A stretch of 64,000 bases of DNA from Holothuria scabra (taxonomy: Eukaryota > Echinodermata > Holothuroidea > Aspidochirotida > Holothuriidae), in contig CM074179.1 of assembly GCA_037179385.1 (NCBI GenBank), positions 35,489,905 to 35,553,904 on the forward strand, in the 5' to 3' direction. Under the pieces are notes generated by a model. The model ran no database searches and was not told the DNA's origin. It saw only the letters and a program-made list of their open reading frames with translations. Position numbers and translations under genes: made by a program. Shown here piece by piece: positions 1 to 12,185 of this stretch (positions within the stretch are counted from its first letter, which is position 1; every line of letters begins with the position of its first letter).

Positions 1-35
1 CCTAGTTTAGCGTTGGTTGATCCATAAGAGACCAC

Positions 36-275
36 GTGATTGGTCTAACGGTAAGAGCACCCGCCTCTCAAGCGGATGGTCCGCTTTCGCTTTCCAGGTC
101 GAGTCATACCAAACACTCTTAAAAAGGAACCTACTGCCATTGTACGTCATGCTCCGCATAAGCAATGGAGTAGGTAAAACAAGCCAGTGAGCCACAACTG
201 GAAAAAAAGCCGTGGTCGGCTCGACTTGAACCAATAGGATGGAAACTGGGCCGTTAAACTCTATAGACCCATTAA
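36..275 (+). repeat. tRNA-derived SINE, full-length copy 1
   Basis: The head at 36-117 has an A box (TGGTCTAACGG) and a B-box-like GGTCGAGTC. Its ends (GTGATTGG and CCAAACAC) can pair as an acceptor stem. The anticodon arm CCGC-CTCTCAA-GCGG gives a Glu-like CTC loop. The body contains the family signature 'ctccgcataagcaatggagtag', the phrase 'aacaagccagtgagccacaactgg', and a tail with 'cggctcgacttgaaccaata'. The same body recurs at 7.3, 30.5, 53.55 and 55.9 kb. This is a mobile element, not a tRNA gene. Confidence 0.75.
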
Positions 276-470
276 TGCTGCCGATGTGATTAACAAAAAG
301 AAACGATTTTGACGGAAAGAATTTGTTGATCTTTTTAAGCTTGAATTAGATCTTTGTCCAGACAAAATTCTCCCAAAGGTAAAGAGAAATATTTTACCAG
401 CTTACACTATTTAACTCCTTATGTGAAGTAATCCTCCGCATTAGAATTTTGTTACTATCAATGTTAAATG

Positions 471-488
471 TTTTTTTTTTTTTTTTTT
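471..488. repeat. Poly-T tract
   Basis: 18 T in a row; AT-rich non-coding surroundings. Confidence 0.9.
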
Positions 489-489
489 C

Positions 490-1290
490 ATTTTGTACAT
501 TTAATTTGTACTCAAATATCTGTTGGAATTGAATAAAGACATTTGCAAAAGTTATTCTTCTCTAACGGAGATTATCTGTGGTCGAAAAGTTTTGTGATCT
601 ATAACTGTCCCTTATAAGGCTGTTACACTGTGAAATTGTTTTGGTAATTTACGGCTACATACATGCTTCCAATGGATTAGTATCACTCTACTCATTAGCA
701 CACCTGTGATAGTTTAAAAGGATAGAATATTTAATTTAGATGACGAGTAAATAAGTAGTTGCCTGTAAAAGAACAGTTTCCTGAAAAAGGACATTTTGAA
801 CATGGTACCTTCATTCTTGTCTATGTTGGTTTGAATTATTAATTTGAAATAGACGCTGTCTTTTTAAGCATACGCCACAAAGACTAAATGGTTTTATTCA
901 ATTATGCACTGGTAAACTTTTTAATGTTGTGATCCTTTGTTCATTTCATGTTTTATAATGGTTATGACTGCATATTACGAAGAGTGAGTTTTGCCTTTCA
1001 ATAAGTTTTTAAAGTCAGCTAGATAGGATTTGAAGACCCGCCAATGTTCAGCTCATTTTTGAATTCTTATTTCATTTTTTATTTCAAATTTTAAACAAAA
1101 TTTAGAGTTTTTAAAATGAAGAAACACTATCACTACGGCTTTAGTGAGAAGAAGTTATTATTTAAAAATATTGTAAAATTCTTTGGTTACAAATGGCTTT
1201 GTATATTGCTTTTTATTCCTGCGCAGTTTACTAAAACAGCTTTCGTGCGTTGAATTGATGTATTAGAAAGGTTAAAAATTGGATTAAAAC
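490..1290. other. AT-rich non-coding stretch, no gene seen
   Basis: No coding pattern, repeat with recognisable ends, or RNA gene could be supported here. Confidence 0.6.
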
Positions 1291-1300
1291 TTTAACTTAC

Positions 1301-1495
1301 CGTTTGTTGTAAGAATGCAAGGAATCCAGTCAGAATACAAAATGAGAAATAATAGAAACGCATTTCACTAAACATGTCAAATAAAACACTCAAGACCGAT
1401 TTTTCAACCGAACACAATTCGAGTGGGTCGAGATACTGTAAGAAGTAGTGCTCAACAGACTGTTTGTGATTTTGCTCCATTTCATTCCATCGCAC
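1301..1495 (-). CDS. Candidate 5' coding exon of an unrecognised gene
   Basis: An open stretch of 65 codons beginning MRWNEMEQNHKQ ends exactly at a strong splice donor (ACG/GTAAGTTA, reading on the minus strand). The peptide has an acidic and polar start, then a hydrophobic segment (FYYFSFCILTGFLAFLQQT) that could be a membrane helix. The rest of the gene would run leftwards out of the window. I do not recognise the family. A chance ORF beside a chance donor cannot be excluded. Confidence 0.3.
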
Positions 1496-1913
1496 AGACC
1501 AAACACCAAAGTAAGGAAGCTCAGCACATACAAAGAGTTCTTGTTAATGTGATTTGAAAGGGTATAAACGTATACTCAGCCTTCGTGTGCGTTGTATTCT
1601 AATCATCCCTCATAGTCACCCGTACCAGGACAAACTCTGGAACTCACCAGTATCAAACGTCTGCATCTTTAGATCATGTCGATTATTAAACTACTATACT
1701 GAAAGGATATGCTACCGTATTTTATGAATTGCGACAAAATTAAGCATTTGATTTTATTAATATTATTAACAAAAGCATTAGCTTGTTGACATTCGAGTCA
1801 AGCGTGATAGAAGTAAGGTGAACCCGGGCTAATGCTGGGGAAAAATAATCATTTGGGGGGCTTATGTGTTTGGTGCATGCCTTGCATCATACTCTGCTCG
1901 TGTCGGTAGGGAT

Positions 1914-2166
1914 CACTCTTAAAAAGTTGGTTAAAATAATTCACCAACACTGGTCACGTATGTCAAATACCTGAAATTGGTTAAATTTTACCCAATATGT
2001 GTTGTTTAATGGGTTATCCAAGAGGTTTTTTACCACTTTATTCGGTAATCAGCCTGTGGGGTAACCAAATAAACATCACATATTGGGGAAAATTTAACCA
2101 ATTTCAGGTATTTGACATACGTGACCAGTGTTGGTGAACTATTTTAACCAACTTTTTAAGAGTGTA
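1914..2166. mobile_element. Palindromic MITE, TA-flanked (TACACTCTTAAAAA ends)
   Basis: The outer about 90 bases at each side are near-perfect reverse complements. CACTCTTAAAAAGTTGG at 1914 answers CCAACTTTTTAAGAGTG at 2148-2164, and the block with 'tcacgtatgtcaaatacctg' returns inverted. The right flank is TA and the left flank AT. The internal sequence is about 80 bases and has no ORF. End sequence and size fit a non-autonomous Tc1/mariner-type element; the superfamily call is inference. Confidence 0.75.
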
Positions 2167-2286
2167 GGACCGGCACCAGAACCCTTGCAATCAGTTCCAG
2201 ATTTTTCCACTAGGAACTGGAGGAGGCAGCACAAGAGGCGGAGCTCGGAAAAATTCATATTTCTAGAAAATATAGAATTTCTTACA

Positions 2287-2324
2287 ATGTTCCTTATCAT
2301 TAAGAATGTTCCTTATCATTAAGT
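2287..2324 (+). repeat. Two tandem copies of a 19-bp unit
   Basis: AATGTTCCTTATCATTAAG occurs twice without a gap. Confidence 0.9.
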
Positions 2325-2329
2325 AGGAT

Positions 2330-3050
2330 TGTAGGAACAGCGGTCTCCACTTTCTATTCCTAGGGATAAATAAATGAGGTTGGTTGGTACATGATAATTC
2401 CTTAACAATAACTACAAGTTGTTCAACTTTTAATCACATGCTTTCACTGGTTATATCTAGATTCATTTTCAATCTCAGTCAGTTGGTTGTAAACAAAGGG
2501 GTAAAACTCCATCTTCCTAACTTACTTCAGTAAATAGCAACAAACGACCCAATTCTGTCATATCCAAGAGACTAACGCGAAGTATAGCGCTTGTCTCAAG
2601 TATATACAAACAACAAAAATGCGTCAAGTCAAACCACATTGAACGTTGAATGTCTTTTTTTTTTTTGTATCCTGCTTACCGACAGTTTAGTGACTACCAA
2701 ACAAAATGTCAGGTCAGAAATTTTAAAAACCGAGCTGAACGATAAGCATACTAACTAATGAAACGTGAATTTGTTCATAGGTGTTTTCTCGTTTGAAATG
2801 ATTTTGAATTTAAAGCAAAAGTTTCAAATCTGGAAAGATTTTGATAATCCCGAATACATCCAATTGCTAGGAGGGTGCCATGGTGTCCTGTCTAGACGAA
2901 TCTTTCAGCAAGTGATGGTCTGATTTCAGTCGGCCATAAATGTGGTCTATCGCCGTTTAATCTTTCAATTTCTTTGCTTATCTGTATCATGGATGGGTAT
3001 ACACTTTTACTGAATATGAGAGTTTGAAATTTATGCAGGCAATAAATGAG
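2330..3050. other. Non-coding stretch
   Basis: No gene, repeat boundary or RNA could be supported. Confidence 0.55.
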
Positions 3051-3079
3051 GACGATTTAAGGCTGTTAGATCCTAGTAA

Positions 3080-4435
3080 TGAAGATCTCGTTAGTTTAAT
3101 CTGCGGTGTGCCACAGGGCTCAGTGCCTGGTCCCCTACTTTTGCTTTGTTTAGTACCCCTTTGCAAGACATAATATCATCCCATGGTTTAAACTGTGTGG
3201 ATTATACTGATGATACACAAGTGTACCGCACTTTTAATCCCAAAGACCGTCTGAAAGCAATACAGAAAATTGAAGCTTGTATTGATGATGTCCGCTCATG
3301 GTGCAAAAATAACGGGCTGGTATTAAATGATAAAAAGACTGAGCTCTTGTATTTCAAGTCAAAATTCATCAAAACTGAATGGTCTCCTTGTATCAGATTT
3401 GGTAACACCATAATTGAACCTTCGTCACAAGCAAGAAACCTTGATGTTACCATGGATTCCTCTCTCAATGTCAATTCACGTAAGCAATGCATGCAAGAGT
3501 GCTTTGCTTAGTATACAAAAGTTCGGCGAGATACGCCCTTATCTGAATCAAAAGTCTACTGAAAAGCTTGTGTATGCCTTTGTGACTTCCAAATTAGATT
3601 CTTCGAACTCTCTTTTATTTGGTTTACCCCTACGTGAATTGGTAAAACTTCAACCGGCTCAAAACATTGCTGCTAGAATAGTCCTCCGCGTTCCGCGGCA
3701 TGAACATATTACACCTATTCTCGAACGTCTCCATTGGCTTCCAGTAAAACAAAGAGTAGAATACAAAATTTTTGCCTACAAGGCATTAAACAGAATGGCA
3801 CCTATTTACATATAAGAACTTCTACTTGTGTACCAGCCTTCACGTACATTAAGGTCCTCATCGGATTGTTATCTAACCGTAGTTAATTGTTATGATAAAT
3901 TTTATGGAAAAAGATCCTTTGCTTTTGCCTCTTCTAAATTATGGAACAATCTTCCCGCCAACATACGCCTTGCTCCTTCACTTGGAACCTCAAAATCTAG
4001 ACTTGAGACGCATTTCTTCAGTTGCTGTACAGTGAGAACTAATTTTTTTTTAATTTTTGACTGTTCTATTTTCTAGTTCCTGATTTTTACCAGTATTTCC
4101 CATTTTTAATTCTTTACTCCAAGTTGACTTGTTTATTGAATTTACTTTCTTTTTAGGATTTTCTCTTTTAAGTCTCCTTAATCTCTTATTGTTCACTCTT
4201 ATTCTGTGTTTTCTTCTTATGTTTCCATTTTTGAGGTTTACCTCTAATTTACATATTCTTTTTACTTTTTTTCATTATTTATGCTCTTAGTTCTATTGTT
4301 TTTATAGTTTTCATTTTAAAAGTGTTTTTGATTTTGTATTAGTTCTGTATAAACTGTTTTTACTTTTTATTGTACAGCGCTTTGAGGCCTCGGCAGATTG
4401 CTCTTTATAAGTTGCCAATTTTATTATTACTAGTG
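3080..4435 (+). mobile_element. Degraded CR1/jockey-like LINE, 3' half of reverse transcriptase
   Basis: Coding homology starts at CGVPQGSVPGPLL (about 3098), breaks frame by a missing T near 3141, and continues as LQDIISSHGLN and DYTDDTQVYRTF; the catalytic box reads YTDD where YADD is usual. It goes on with ACIDDVRSWCKNNGLVLNDK, shifts frame again near 3480, and reads LQPAQNIAARIVLRVPRHEH, LHWLPVKQRVEYKIF and SFAFASSKLWNNLPANIR to about 4030. The 3' end near 4375-4430 (TGTACAGCGCTTTGAGG, then ATTATTACTA) is typical of CR1-type tails. At least two frame breaks and several stops: not active. Confidence 0.8.
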
Positions 4436-4439
4436 GTAA

Positions 4440-5560
4440 TGGCTGTCTACATTTACTAAACACAAGCGCTGACCGGGTTCCTCTACAGCTGTTGCGATAT
4501 TCAGCTGAAGAGGTTAAAACGTCATTGGACCATCTGCAAAGGAATTCAATGTCGAAAGTACGAAAAAGGGTAACATCTTTTGAATCTATGACCCCATTAG
4601 CCTCTTTCTTAATAAAAGAAAAGAAATCCTTTCCCCCTAAACATAAATCTCAGATAGCACTTCTTTACGAATGCTCTAGGGTTATCTTAGTGGGATAAAA
4701 TTGTCCCATCGTCAACCAGCCATTATCCTCTCTAGTATAATTGTACATGCAATGGCATCTTTTCGTCTCTTACCAATCGGCATCAACATTATTATTTAAT
4801 GAAGGAGAGGAGAATACCAAGGTACTTCATTCTTCCGGAAAGGAATATAAGATATTTTTCGACAGTATTTCATTACCCGTGACTTTCAGAAGTAAACCTT
4901 TCCACAGAGAGGGAAATTTTCTTTGAACGAGCCTTCATTCTGACTAGCGTATACGTTTTCGTTTATTCGTACCATTTGCCATGTTCGACTATCACTTAAA
5001 ATTAAAATCATCACACTACTTCACACCTTTCCACGCGAGGACTTATTTTAACGTCTTCATTTTTCACCTTTCTGTTTCATTGTGTTAACAACGAAGATGC
5101 ACGACCCGAATCAGACCTTCTGTCTTAAGTTCTTTTGTTTTGGGGTCTTCGTTTTTGAAAGATCTATTGAGTTCTTACTTGATTTATATAGTTCGTTTAT
5201 TTCTACATTCGCTCAGAATTTTCTTTCCGATGTTATCCTTAGCCTCATCAGTTTGGAAGATAATCGTTTCCGGGGGAAAATGTAAAATTCACCCGATCAT
5301 GGAAAATTTGCAGCATGAAAGTTCATGAGCATTAAGTGTGTACCTTTCCACTGTCTTCGCGTTGTTTTATCAATTTGGATGAATTCAAATACACGGTAAT
5401 TTTTAACCACTACACACAGAAATCATAAGAAACAACGTATTAACGAGCACAGCTGGAAACACGAGTAACTTAGACAACTTTTTGTAGAAAAAAACATTAA
5501 TCTTGCGGCCCTTTCGAGTCTTTAATTTCAATAATTTAGTTTATCTCCCGAACTGCTACG
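4440..5560. other. Non-coding stretch with chance ORFs
   Basis: Several short ORFs (4492-4698, 4741-4926, 5082-5285) have no recognisable domains and no matching splice sites. No gene called. Confidence 0.5.
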
Positions 5561-5566
5561 CTGTTA

Positions 5567-6656
5567 AAGATTTCTGTAAATTTACAGACTATTTTTAACT
5601 TAAACTTTTTGTATTTTACTTTTAATAAAGATTTTCTGTGTCTTAACAGACACTTTGTATTGCTACAATAAAAAAAGGTTGTTTAACATGTATTTTCTGT
5701 TTATTTGAAAAACCATTTCTGTCTGCTTTTTTAACCAAATTTTACTGCTTTGTAAAACTTTTTCTGTAAATTAGTTACAGAAATTTTAACAGTGTTTTGT
5801 ATTTTTCTGATTTCACATGAATATACTGTCATTTAACAAACATTCATTTTGTTTTTAAGCCGAAAAAGAAACAAAAATAAGCTCCCCAAAACAAATAAGA
5901 AATAGCCAGAAAATTTTCAATATATAACATGCATCGCTTTGCGAAGTTTCAGTTTAAAGAAAAAATAAATTTACCACTTTATAACGTAAATCTCATTTTT
6001 TATAAATGGGTGGAGCTTATTTTGTAGACATTTTCCTAACAAAAGGATGGCTGTTGCTTTGAATAATATCTTCTTTGGCGTTTTTTAATCAGGAAGTGAT
6101 AAACTTATTGTTTACCTTGTCTGGAAATGTTTGCAACCAATGCATTTGCATTCTTAGTCATATTTTATTTAAAAACAACTATTATATTGTACAAAAAATG
6201 TGACTTTCTAATTACAAAATTCCTAGAGATAGCATTCTTCTTGACAATAATATGACAACAAAGCATTCTCAATGTGTTTTGGTTGAAAACAACTTCGTAA
6301 CAACACATTACGTTGATAAGCAAATACCTGATTTACGTAATGGTGAAGTGCATGTTACGTAATAACATATGAAAGGTAAGAAAGCGATATTATAATAAAT
6401 ATTAAAACGTCGGGAATGAAAACAGTCGGCTGTAAATTTACATAAAATTAAGGTAAACAAAACAGAACAATTCTGTAATCCAATTTTACACTGTAGACTT
6501 TTGTAAACTAATTTACACGCAAAAACTGTAAAGAAAAAACAAACCCTTAATGTTTTTTCATGGTTACAGTCTGGCTGTAAAAAGACCATTATTTGGTTGG
6601 AAAAAAATTTGCCATAAAAATTATGTAAATTTACACAGAAATTTTTTAAAAGTGTA
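5567..6656 (+). mobile_element. TA-flanked element, left arm of a large inverted repeat
   Basis: Begins TACGCTGTTAAAGATTTC and TGTAAATTTACAG and ends with an inverted relative of the same sequence (TGTAAATTTACACAG, AAATTTTTTAAAAGTGTA). The internal 1.1 kb is the reverse complement of 7863-9212 with point differences. The palindrome TGTAAATTTACA recurs inside. There is no transposase; the ORF at 6308-6697 is not domain-bearing. A non-autonomous DNA transposon is the best reading. Confidence 0.75.
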
Positions 6657-7862
6657 GGTAGTGGTCCCATAAAATTCATGGGATTCATTTTTCTCACGAT
6701 GGTAATGATCTTTTCTGTTTGGACTTTTTACAGATTGACGTTGTCTAGGCTACAAATTCAATTGAATCTGTGGAAAAAGAAACCTATTGGCCGAAATATT
6801 ATAGCTAGGTACTTTGCTATTAGTCAATGAGTTTATCTTTTGCAGATTCTTCCAAATTCTCCTACAATTTTTTTTAATAATGTTCAGCGAAAAATCTTTG
6901 ATTTCATCTTGCACAAAGCTCCTAATAAGATTTAGAGGGAAACTGTGTTTAATCCCATTGACCAAGGTGGGCCTAAAGTTATTCATGTGGATTGTTCCTC
7001 TAATTATGCCTTAAGAATTGGAAAAGCGTTTTCTAGAAAAATCCAGTAAGTGTTATTGGAAGATTTTGCTAATGAGTATCTTTACCCTTATGGGTAATTA
7101 TAGAGACAGTGACGTTCACAATACTACTAATACTTTTATCAGGATAGTTTGCATGGCTTGAGATAGAGCATCGTTCATCACCCGGTCTAAAAGTTTTGAT
7201 CATCAGACTATTTGGAATGGCCATTTTATAAGAATTAATTATTCAACCTGATATAATAAAATGATTCATGAGTGGGGCATATTTATGTTAAGGGCTTATT
7301 CCTACCAGAACTTTAAAGATGGAACTTTCTGTCATTGTGCTTGGTGCTCAGCATAAACAATGAAGCTGTGAAAACAAGCCAGTGAGCCACAACTGGAAAG
7401 GGGCCGTGGTCGGCTGGACTTGAGCCAATTGGTTGGAAAGTGGGTCGTGAAACTCCATCTAACTAACTAACAAATCAGTTTAATTCGAGGTAAACTGAAT
7501 ACAGTCATGTTTATGTATTTTTGTGACCAGGGAAGGAACACGCGCTTTCGCTTTAAAAAATGGTAACTCTTGTTAGTGCCTTATTCCAACCTTAATCTTA
7601 TTCAAATAAGGTATTAAAGTCGTTTATATTTGAATGAATGCATTCAGTTAGCTACTGTAATCTTTTGCCTGTCAATATCTGTTTCATCCGATTTGTAAAT
7701 ATTGAGAAATAAAATGTAGATGGAACAAAAGAATGTATGATTCGTTATTCAGTCATTCAGTTTCTTCCAAACATATTTCTTTTTGAAGAATACTTCAGGT
7801 TTATTTCAAAAGTATTTTAATTAGCAGCCGCCCCCTCCCCTCCCAAAAAATGATTTAATATG
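6657..7862. other. Spacer between the inverted arms
   Basis: About 1.2 kb of AT-rich sequence, holding a SINE body at 7310-7470. No gene recognised. Confidence 0.6.
7310..7470 (+). repeat. SINE body fragment (no tRNA head)
   Basis: Shares with the copy at base 36 the phrases AACAAGCCAGTGAGCCACAA and CGGCTGGACTTGAGCCAATT and a tail ending in AACTCCATCTAACTAAC. Confidence 0.75.
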
Positions 7863-9212
7863 TACACTGTTAAAAAATTTCTCTGTCAATTTACATAATT
7901 TTTATGGCAAATTTTTTTCCAACCAAATAATGTTTTTTTTACAGCCAGACTGTAATCATGAAAAAACATTAAGGGTTTGTTTTTTCTTTACAGTTTTTGC
8001 ATGTAAATTAGTTTACAAAAGTCTACTGTAAAATCGAATTACAGAATTGTTCTGTTTTGTTTACCTTAATTTTATGTGAATTTACAGCCTACTGTTTTCA
8101 TTCCCGACGTTTTAATATTTATTATAATATCGCTTTTATACCTTTCATATGTTATTACGTAACATACACTTCACCATTACGTAGATCAGGTATTTGCTTA
8201 CCAACGTAATGTGTCGTTAGGAAGTTGTTTTCAATCAAAACACATTAAGGATGCTTTGTTGTCGTATTGTTGTCAAATAGACTGCTATCTCTAGGAACTT
8301 TGTAATTGGAAAGTCACATTTTTTGTACAATAAAATAATTGTTTTTAAAATAAATATGACAAAGAATGCAAATACATTGGTTGCAAACATTTCCAGACAA
8401 GGTAAACAATAAGTTTATCACTTCCTGATTAAAAAACGCCAAAGAAGATATTATTCAAAGCAACAGCAATCCTTTTGTTAGGAAAATGCCTACAAAATAA
8501 GCTCCACCCATTTATGCAAAATGAGATTTACGTCATAGAGTGGTAAATTTACAGACTCTTTCAAGTAAATTTGTGAAACGTTTTTAATTTGCTCCGATCA
8601 AGTGCATGAGCGCCTGTGGCGATTAGTTGACATCAGTATACCAATTGTCAGTGCTCTGAAATTAGGGCCTTACAATTTCTTTTTACTTAAAAATGTGTGA
8701 CAAAACACCAGCTGTATGATAAGTATAACTAAGAACGTAATAACTAAGTATGCTTTTATAATAAATGTAAGTTAATTTTCAAATAGGGCCATAAATTTGC
8801 CAAAAATGTTTTTTTTTAACTGAAACTTCGCAGAACGATGCATGTTATATATTGAAAATTTTCTGGCTATTTCTTATTTGTTTGTTTGGGCTGATTTTTG
8901 TTTCTTTTTCAGCTTAAAAACAAAATGAATGTTTGTTAAATGACAGTATATTTATGTGAAATCAGAAAAACACAAAATACTGTTAAAATTTCTGTAAATT
9001 TACAGAAAAAGTTTTACAAAGCAGTAAAATTTGGTTAAAAAAGCAGACAGAAATGGTTTTTCAAATAAACAGAAAATACATGTTAAACAACCTTCTTTTA
9101 TTGTAGCAATACAAAGTGTCTGTAAAGATACAAAAAATCTCTGTTAAAAGTAAAATACAAAAAGTTTAAGTTAAAAAAAGTCTGTAAATTTACAGAAATT
9201 TTTAACAGTGTA
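7863..9212 (-). mobile_element. TA-flanked element, right arm of a large inverted repeat
   Basis: Starts TACACTGTTAAAAAATTTC and ends AAATTTTTAACAGTGTA, same family as 5567-6656 but opposite orientation. It is about 260 bp longer because roughly 8550-8815 has no counterpart in the left copy, so there is either an insertion here or a deletion there. Both copies share long blocks, for example the stretch around CTGTAATCATGAAAAAACAT. Confidence 0.75.
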
Positions 9213-9416
9213 TGCAGATTTCAGACTTCATGCTTCTGCCCTCGTGTTAATGCTTAACACTATGCAGCAGTAGTTAGACGTGACAAGATAATGAGTGAAT
9301 AAATAAATGGAAAAGGAATTTTAAAGCTGGGTACGAAAAGTTTCCAAAAGTTAGTTTGTTAGTTATTCCTTTCTGGTTTTATATGTAGGCATAGGTTTAT
9401 AAAATCTCTCCATGGA

Positions 9417-9476
9417 CAATGAATTATTTAAAATTAATAATATGTTCAATGAATTATTTAAAATTAATAATATGTA
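9417..9476 (+). repeat. Two tandem copies of a 30-bp AT-rich unit
   Basis: The unit starting CAATGAATTATTTAAAATTA is repeated immediately with a period of 30. Confidence 0.9.
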
Positions 9477-9479
9477 CCC

Positions 9480-12180
9480 TGCTCTCTCATGTCCAATTTC
9501 AAAAGATCGGCTGTTTAAAGTGCACCTCTCAGTCAAAGAAATAACAATGTCATTCTGTTTTTAAATTTTCAAAGGCCTATATGGGGTTTGTGTGAGATTT
9601 ATTTCCCGCTATCACTAGCTACAAACAATAATAATGTTTAAACTAATGTCAATTAGAGTGCAGTCATCGATTATGTTTACAACTATTTTCTGTCAAGTAA
9701 ATGTGTTTGTCGATAAATGTCATTGGCTACCAATATCTCTACGAACTACCGCGAATATCTACGAATATCCTAATGGTTGTAAGTATACGATACCGGAATC
9801 GTTTCTGTCGTTTTTGCCATGCAGGCAGGAGGGGAGGGGAACATTCAAACTCCTGATAGCACTTTGCGGACTTTAAGTAGTGCCGTGACCGCGCTTCACA
9901 AAATTTTAATTTGAATTAAAAATATGCATGGTTTTTTTTTCTTTTAAAGGGCAAAACAGCTTCTTAACAGCATAAGGCGTTTTGGAGATATTTATTTTCA
10001 AAGCAAGGAATTTTTCTTGATATTTAGACTACTGCGTTATTAGAAGCTTGGATTTCAGTCCGGTATATTAATTTCACCTTGCATTCATTATTTATAATTT
10101 TGATTCACGGGTGGACGTATAAGTATTTTTGGGTGATTATTATCGATAGTATTTCCTAGTATGATCACGTTGAAACTTTGTCGAAAAAAACCCTAGAATG
10201 CACTGTTTTCGTACTTTGAATAAATTTAATGTAATAAAAACATCCCTTATCATGCCTTATTATTCTGTTATTAGCGAGGTTTGACACATGCCTTGACGTT
10301 GTTTCTTTATAAAAGCAACATAGTTACTTGTAACACCTGCCTGCTTGATTCCTGTTGCTTCATTCTTTAAATTGTTCATATTTCCTGTTATAAAGTTACG
10401 TTTTTGTATATATTTTGAACCTTTCTTATTATCTTCTTTTTTTTTTTTTTTTTCTTTTTTTGTCTACTTTTGTCGGTTGCTTTGTTGGGTTTAATGAAGT
10501 TATTCTTGTCTTATTTTGTCTCTTTTTAAGATTGATCAGAGTTGGCTCTAATTCAACTCAGAAAGCCATTTCAGAGATTGCTGTCTTATAGGACTCGTTG
10601 CTTTTCTCCATGTTTTTAGTGCCATTGTAGGGATTACTTTAATCACAGGGGTGTTGCAACTCCCTTACTGGCTTACGGTCAGTACGTACGTCTCATTTTT
10701 TGAAGTTAAAATAGCCAACTGGTGCATTATATTTAATGGTTGGCTGGATAAACATCAGATGAAACTTGGTTTAAGGATTGCGTGGGAGAGGGTTTTAGAC
10801 TTGCCAAAGATTACTTGGGATCATTTTCACAAGTCGTTTTTTTGTATAGAAATTATCCAATTTGGGAAAAATTTTACCTCTAAAGGAAACTTAGAGATTA
10901 AAGGACAATTAAAAGCCCAATCATCATAACATGCATTTAAAAGGAGAAGGCAATAATCAGATCATGCACGTAACTGCTCAAAGAGGACACAATCCCAGCA
11001 CATTTCATGAAAAACTAATCAATTTAATATTTTTATCATTTTATGTGAATTTTTTATTATTATTTTTTTACTTACATGAACGTATTTTGTACCTTTTTTT
11101 TTCTTTTTTGAATTATTCAATTTGAATTATGCAGAATGACCTTTCTCTTCTAGGGTCAAATAGACAATTTGTGACATTTTAACGTCCAATTCTAGATACT
11201 TATGTGGGTTGGTATCTTTTTGCATTGAAATATGACATGAAACTCGCTTTTGTCATTGAACCTCCACGATCTGGTAGAATTTAAGCAACAATTCCGCAAA
11301 CCTGTCTCAATTTAAAAGTCATTTTTTAAGTTTGAAATGACAATATTTAAATGTTCTACGTATGTTTTATTGATAGAACATACATTTAATTTTAAGTGTT
11401 GAAGCTGGAACAGCTAGGGCTGATTTCTCCTTTAATGAGAATTTAAAAGTTGTTACTCAATTAAAAAAACAATTATTATAACATTCACTTATAGTAATGC
11501 TACAAATAGCCACATAAATTAAAACAAATCAGAAGTAAAAGCAAACTGAATTAAAAAAAAAAAATCAGCTTTTTGATTTTAATGAATAATTAGGTTTCTA
11601 CTTAGCATATTCCTTAAAGGCTTATTCTGAAGACAAATTTCACAAATTTCAAAATATTCAGGAAAATTTTCTCTTTCAGGAGGTGAAAAACTGCATCATC
11701 TCAAAACAAAATAGCATTCGGGAGATAAAAATTTTTTCAAGAAGTGTTTTTTTTTTTTTTGAGAACATTTATACCATCATGGGAAATTTTTGATGTCTTG
11801 CATTTTGATGCCGTTGTAGGCAATATTAATCAATTTGTTGGTTGGACTATTTGTATGTGGGAGGATACTGCTCGATCCACAAGAAAAGAAAGATATTCAA
11901 ATAAGCAAAAACAAAAGGGATCTGAGGCAATGTAACCATATTACATAACGTTATGTGGATTTGCTGAAAGAAAGGCTAACCGTTCTTTTTTTCTTTTCTT
12001 TTTTTGTAAAACAACCTATCTTTAAAGTGAGATATCTTGACTTAGAAAAAAGGAAAAGAGACCGGGTTTGGGAAATATGGTGTGAAATATTTTAATACTT
12101 TTAATATTTATCTTACAAAACCAAGGTGAAACACCACCAGAATATGCCTTTAAGGCTGAATCAAAACATGTCTTAAATAA
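9480..12180. other. AT-rich non-coding stretch
   Basis: Short ORFs at 9634-9876, 10651-10929, 10931-11125 and 11744-11935 have no domain, no conserved pattern and no clear splice sites. Poly-T runs lie near 10437-10455 and 11746-11760. No gene called. Confidence 0.5.
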
Positions 12181-12185
12181 AAAGT

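Noticed and set aside
36..117. Functional tRNA-Glu gene
   Set aside because: T arm and acceptor are imperfect and the sequence continues into a SINE body found at several other places.
6308..6697. Minus-strand 129-codon ORF
   Set aside because: Lies inside a MITE arm; no domain, and the matching region of the other arm does not keep it open.
10651..10929. Plus-strand 92-codon ORF
   Set aside because: No recognisable domain or splice context; it may be a LINE remnant but cannot be supported.
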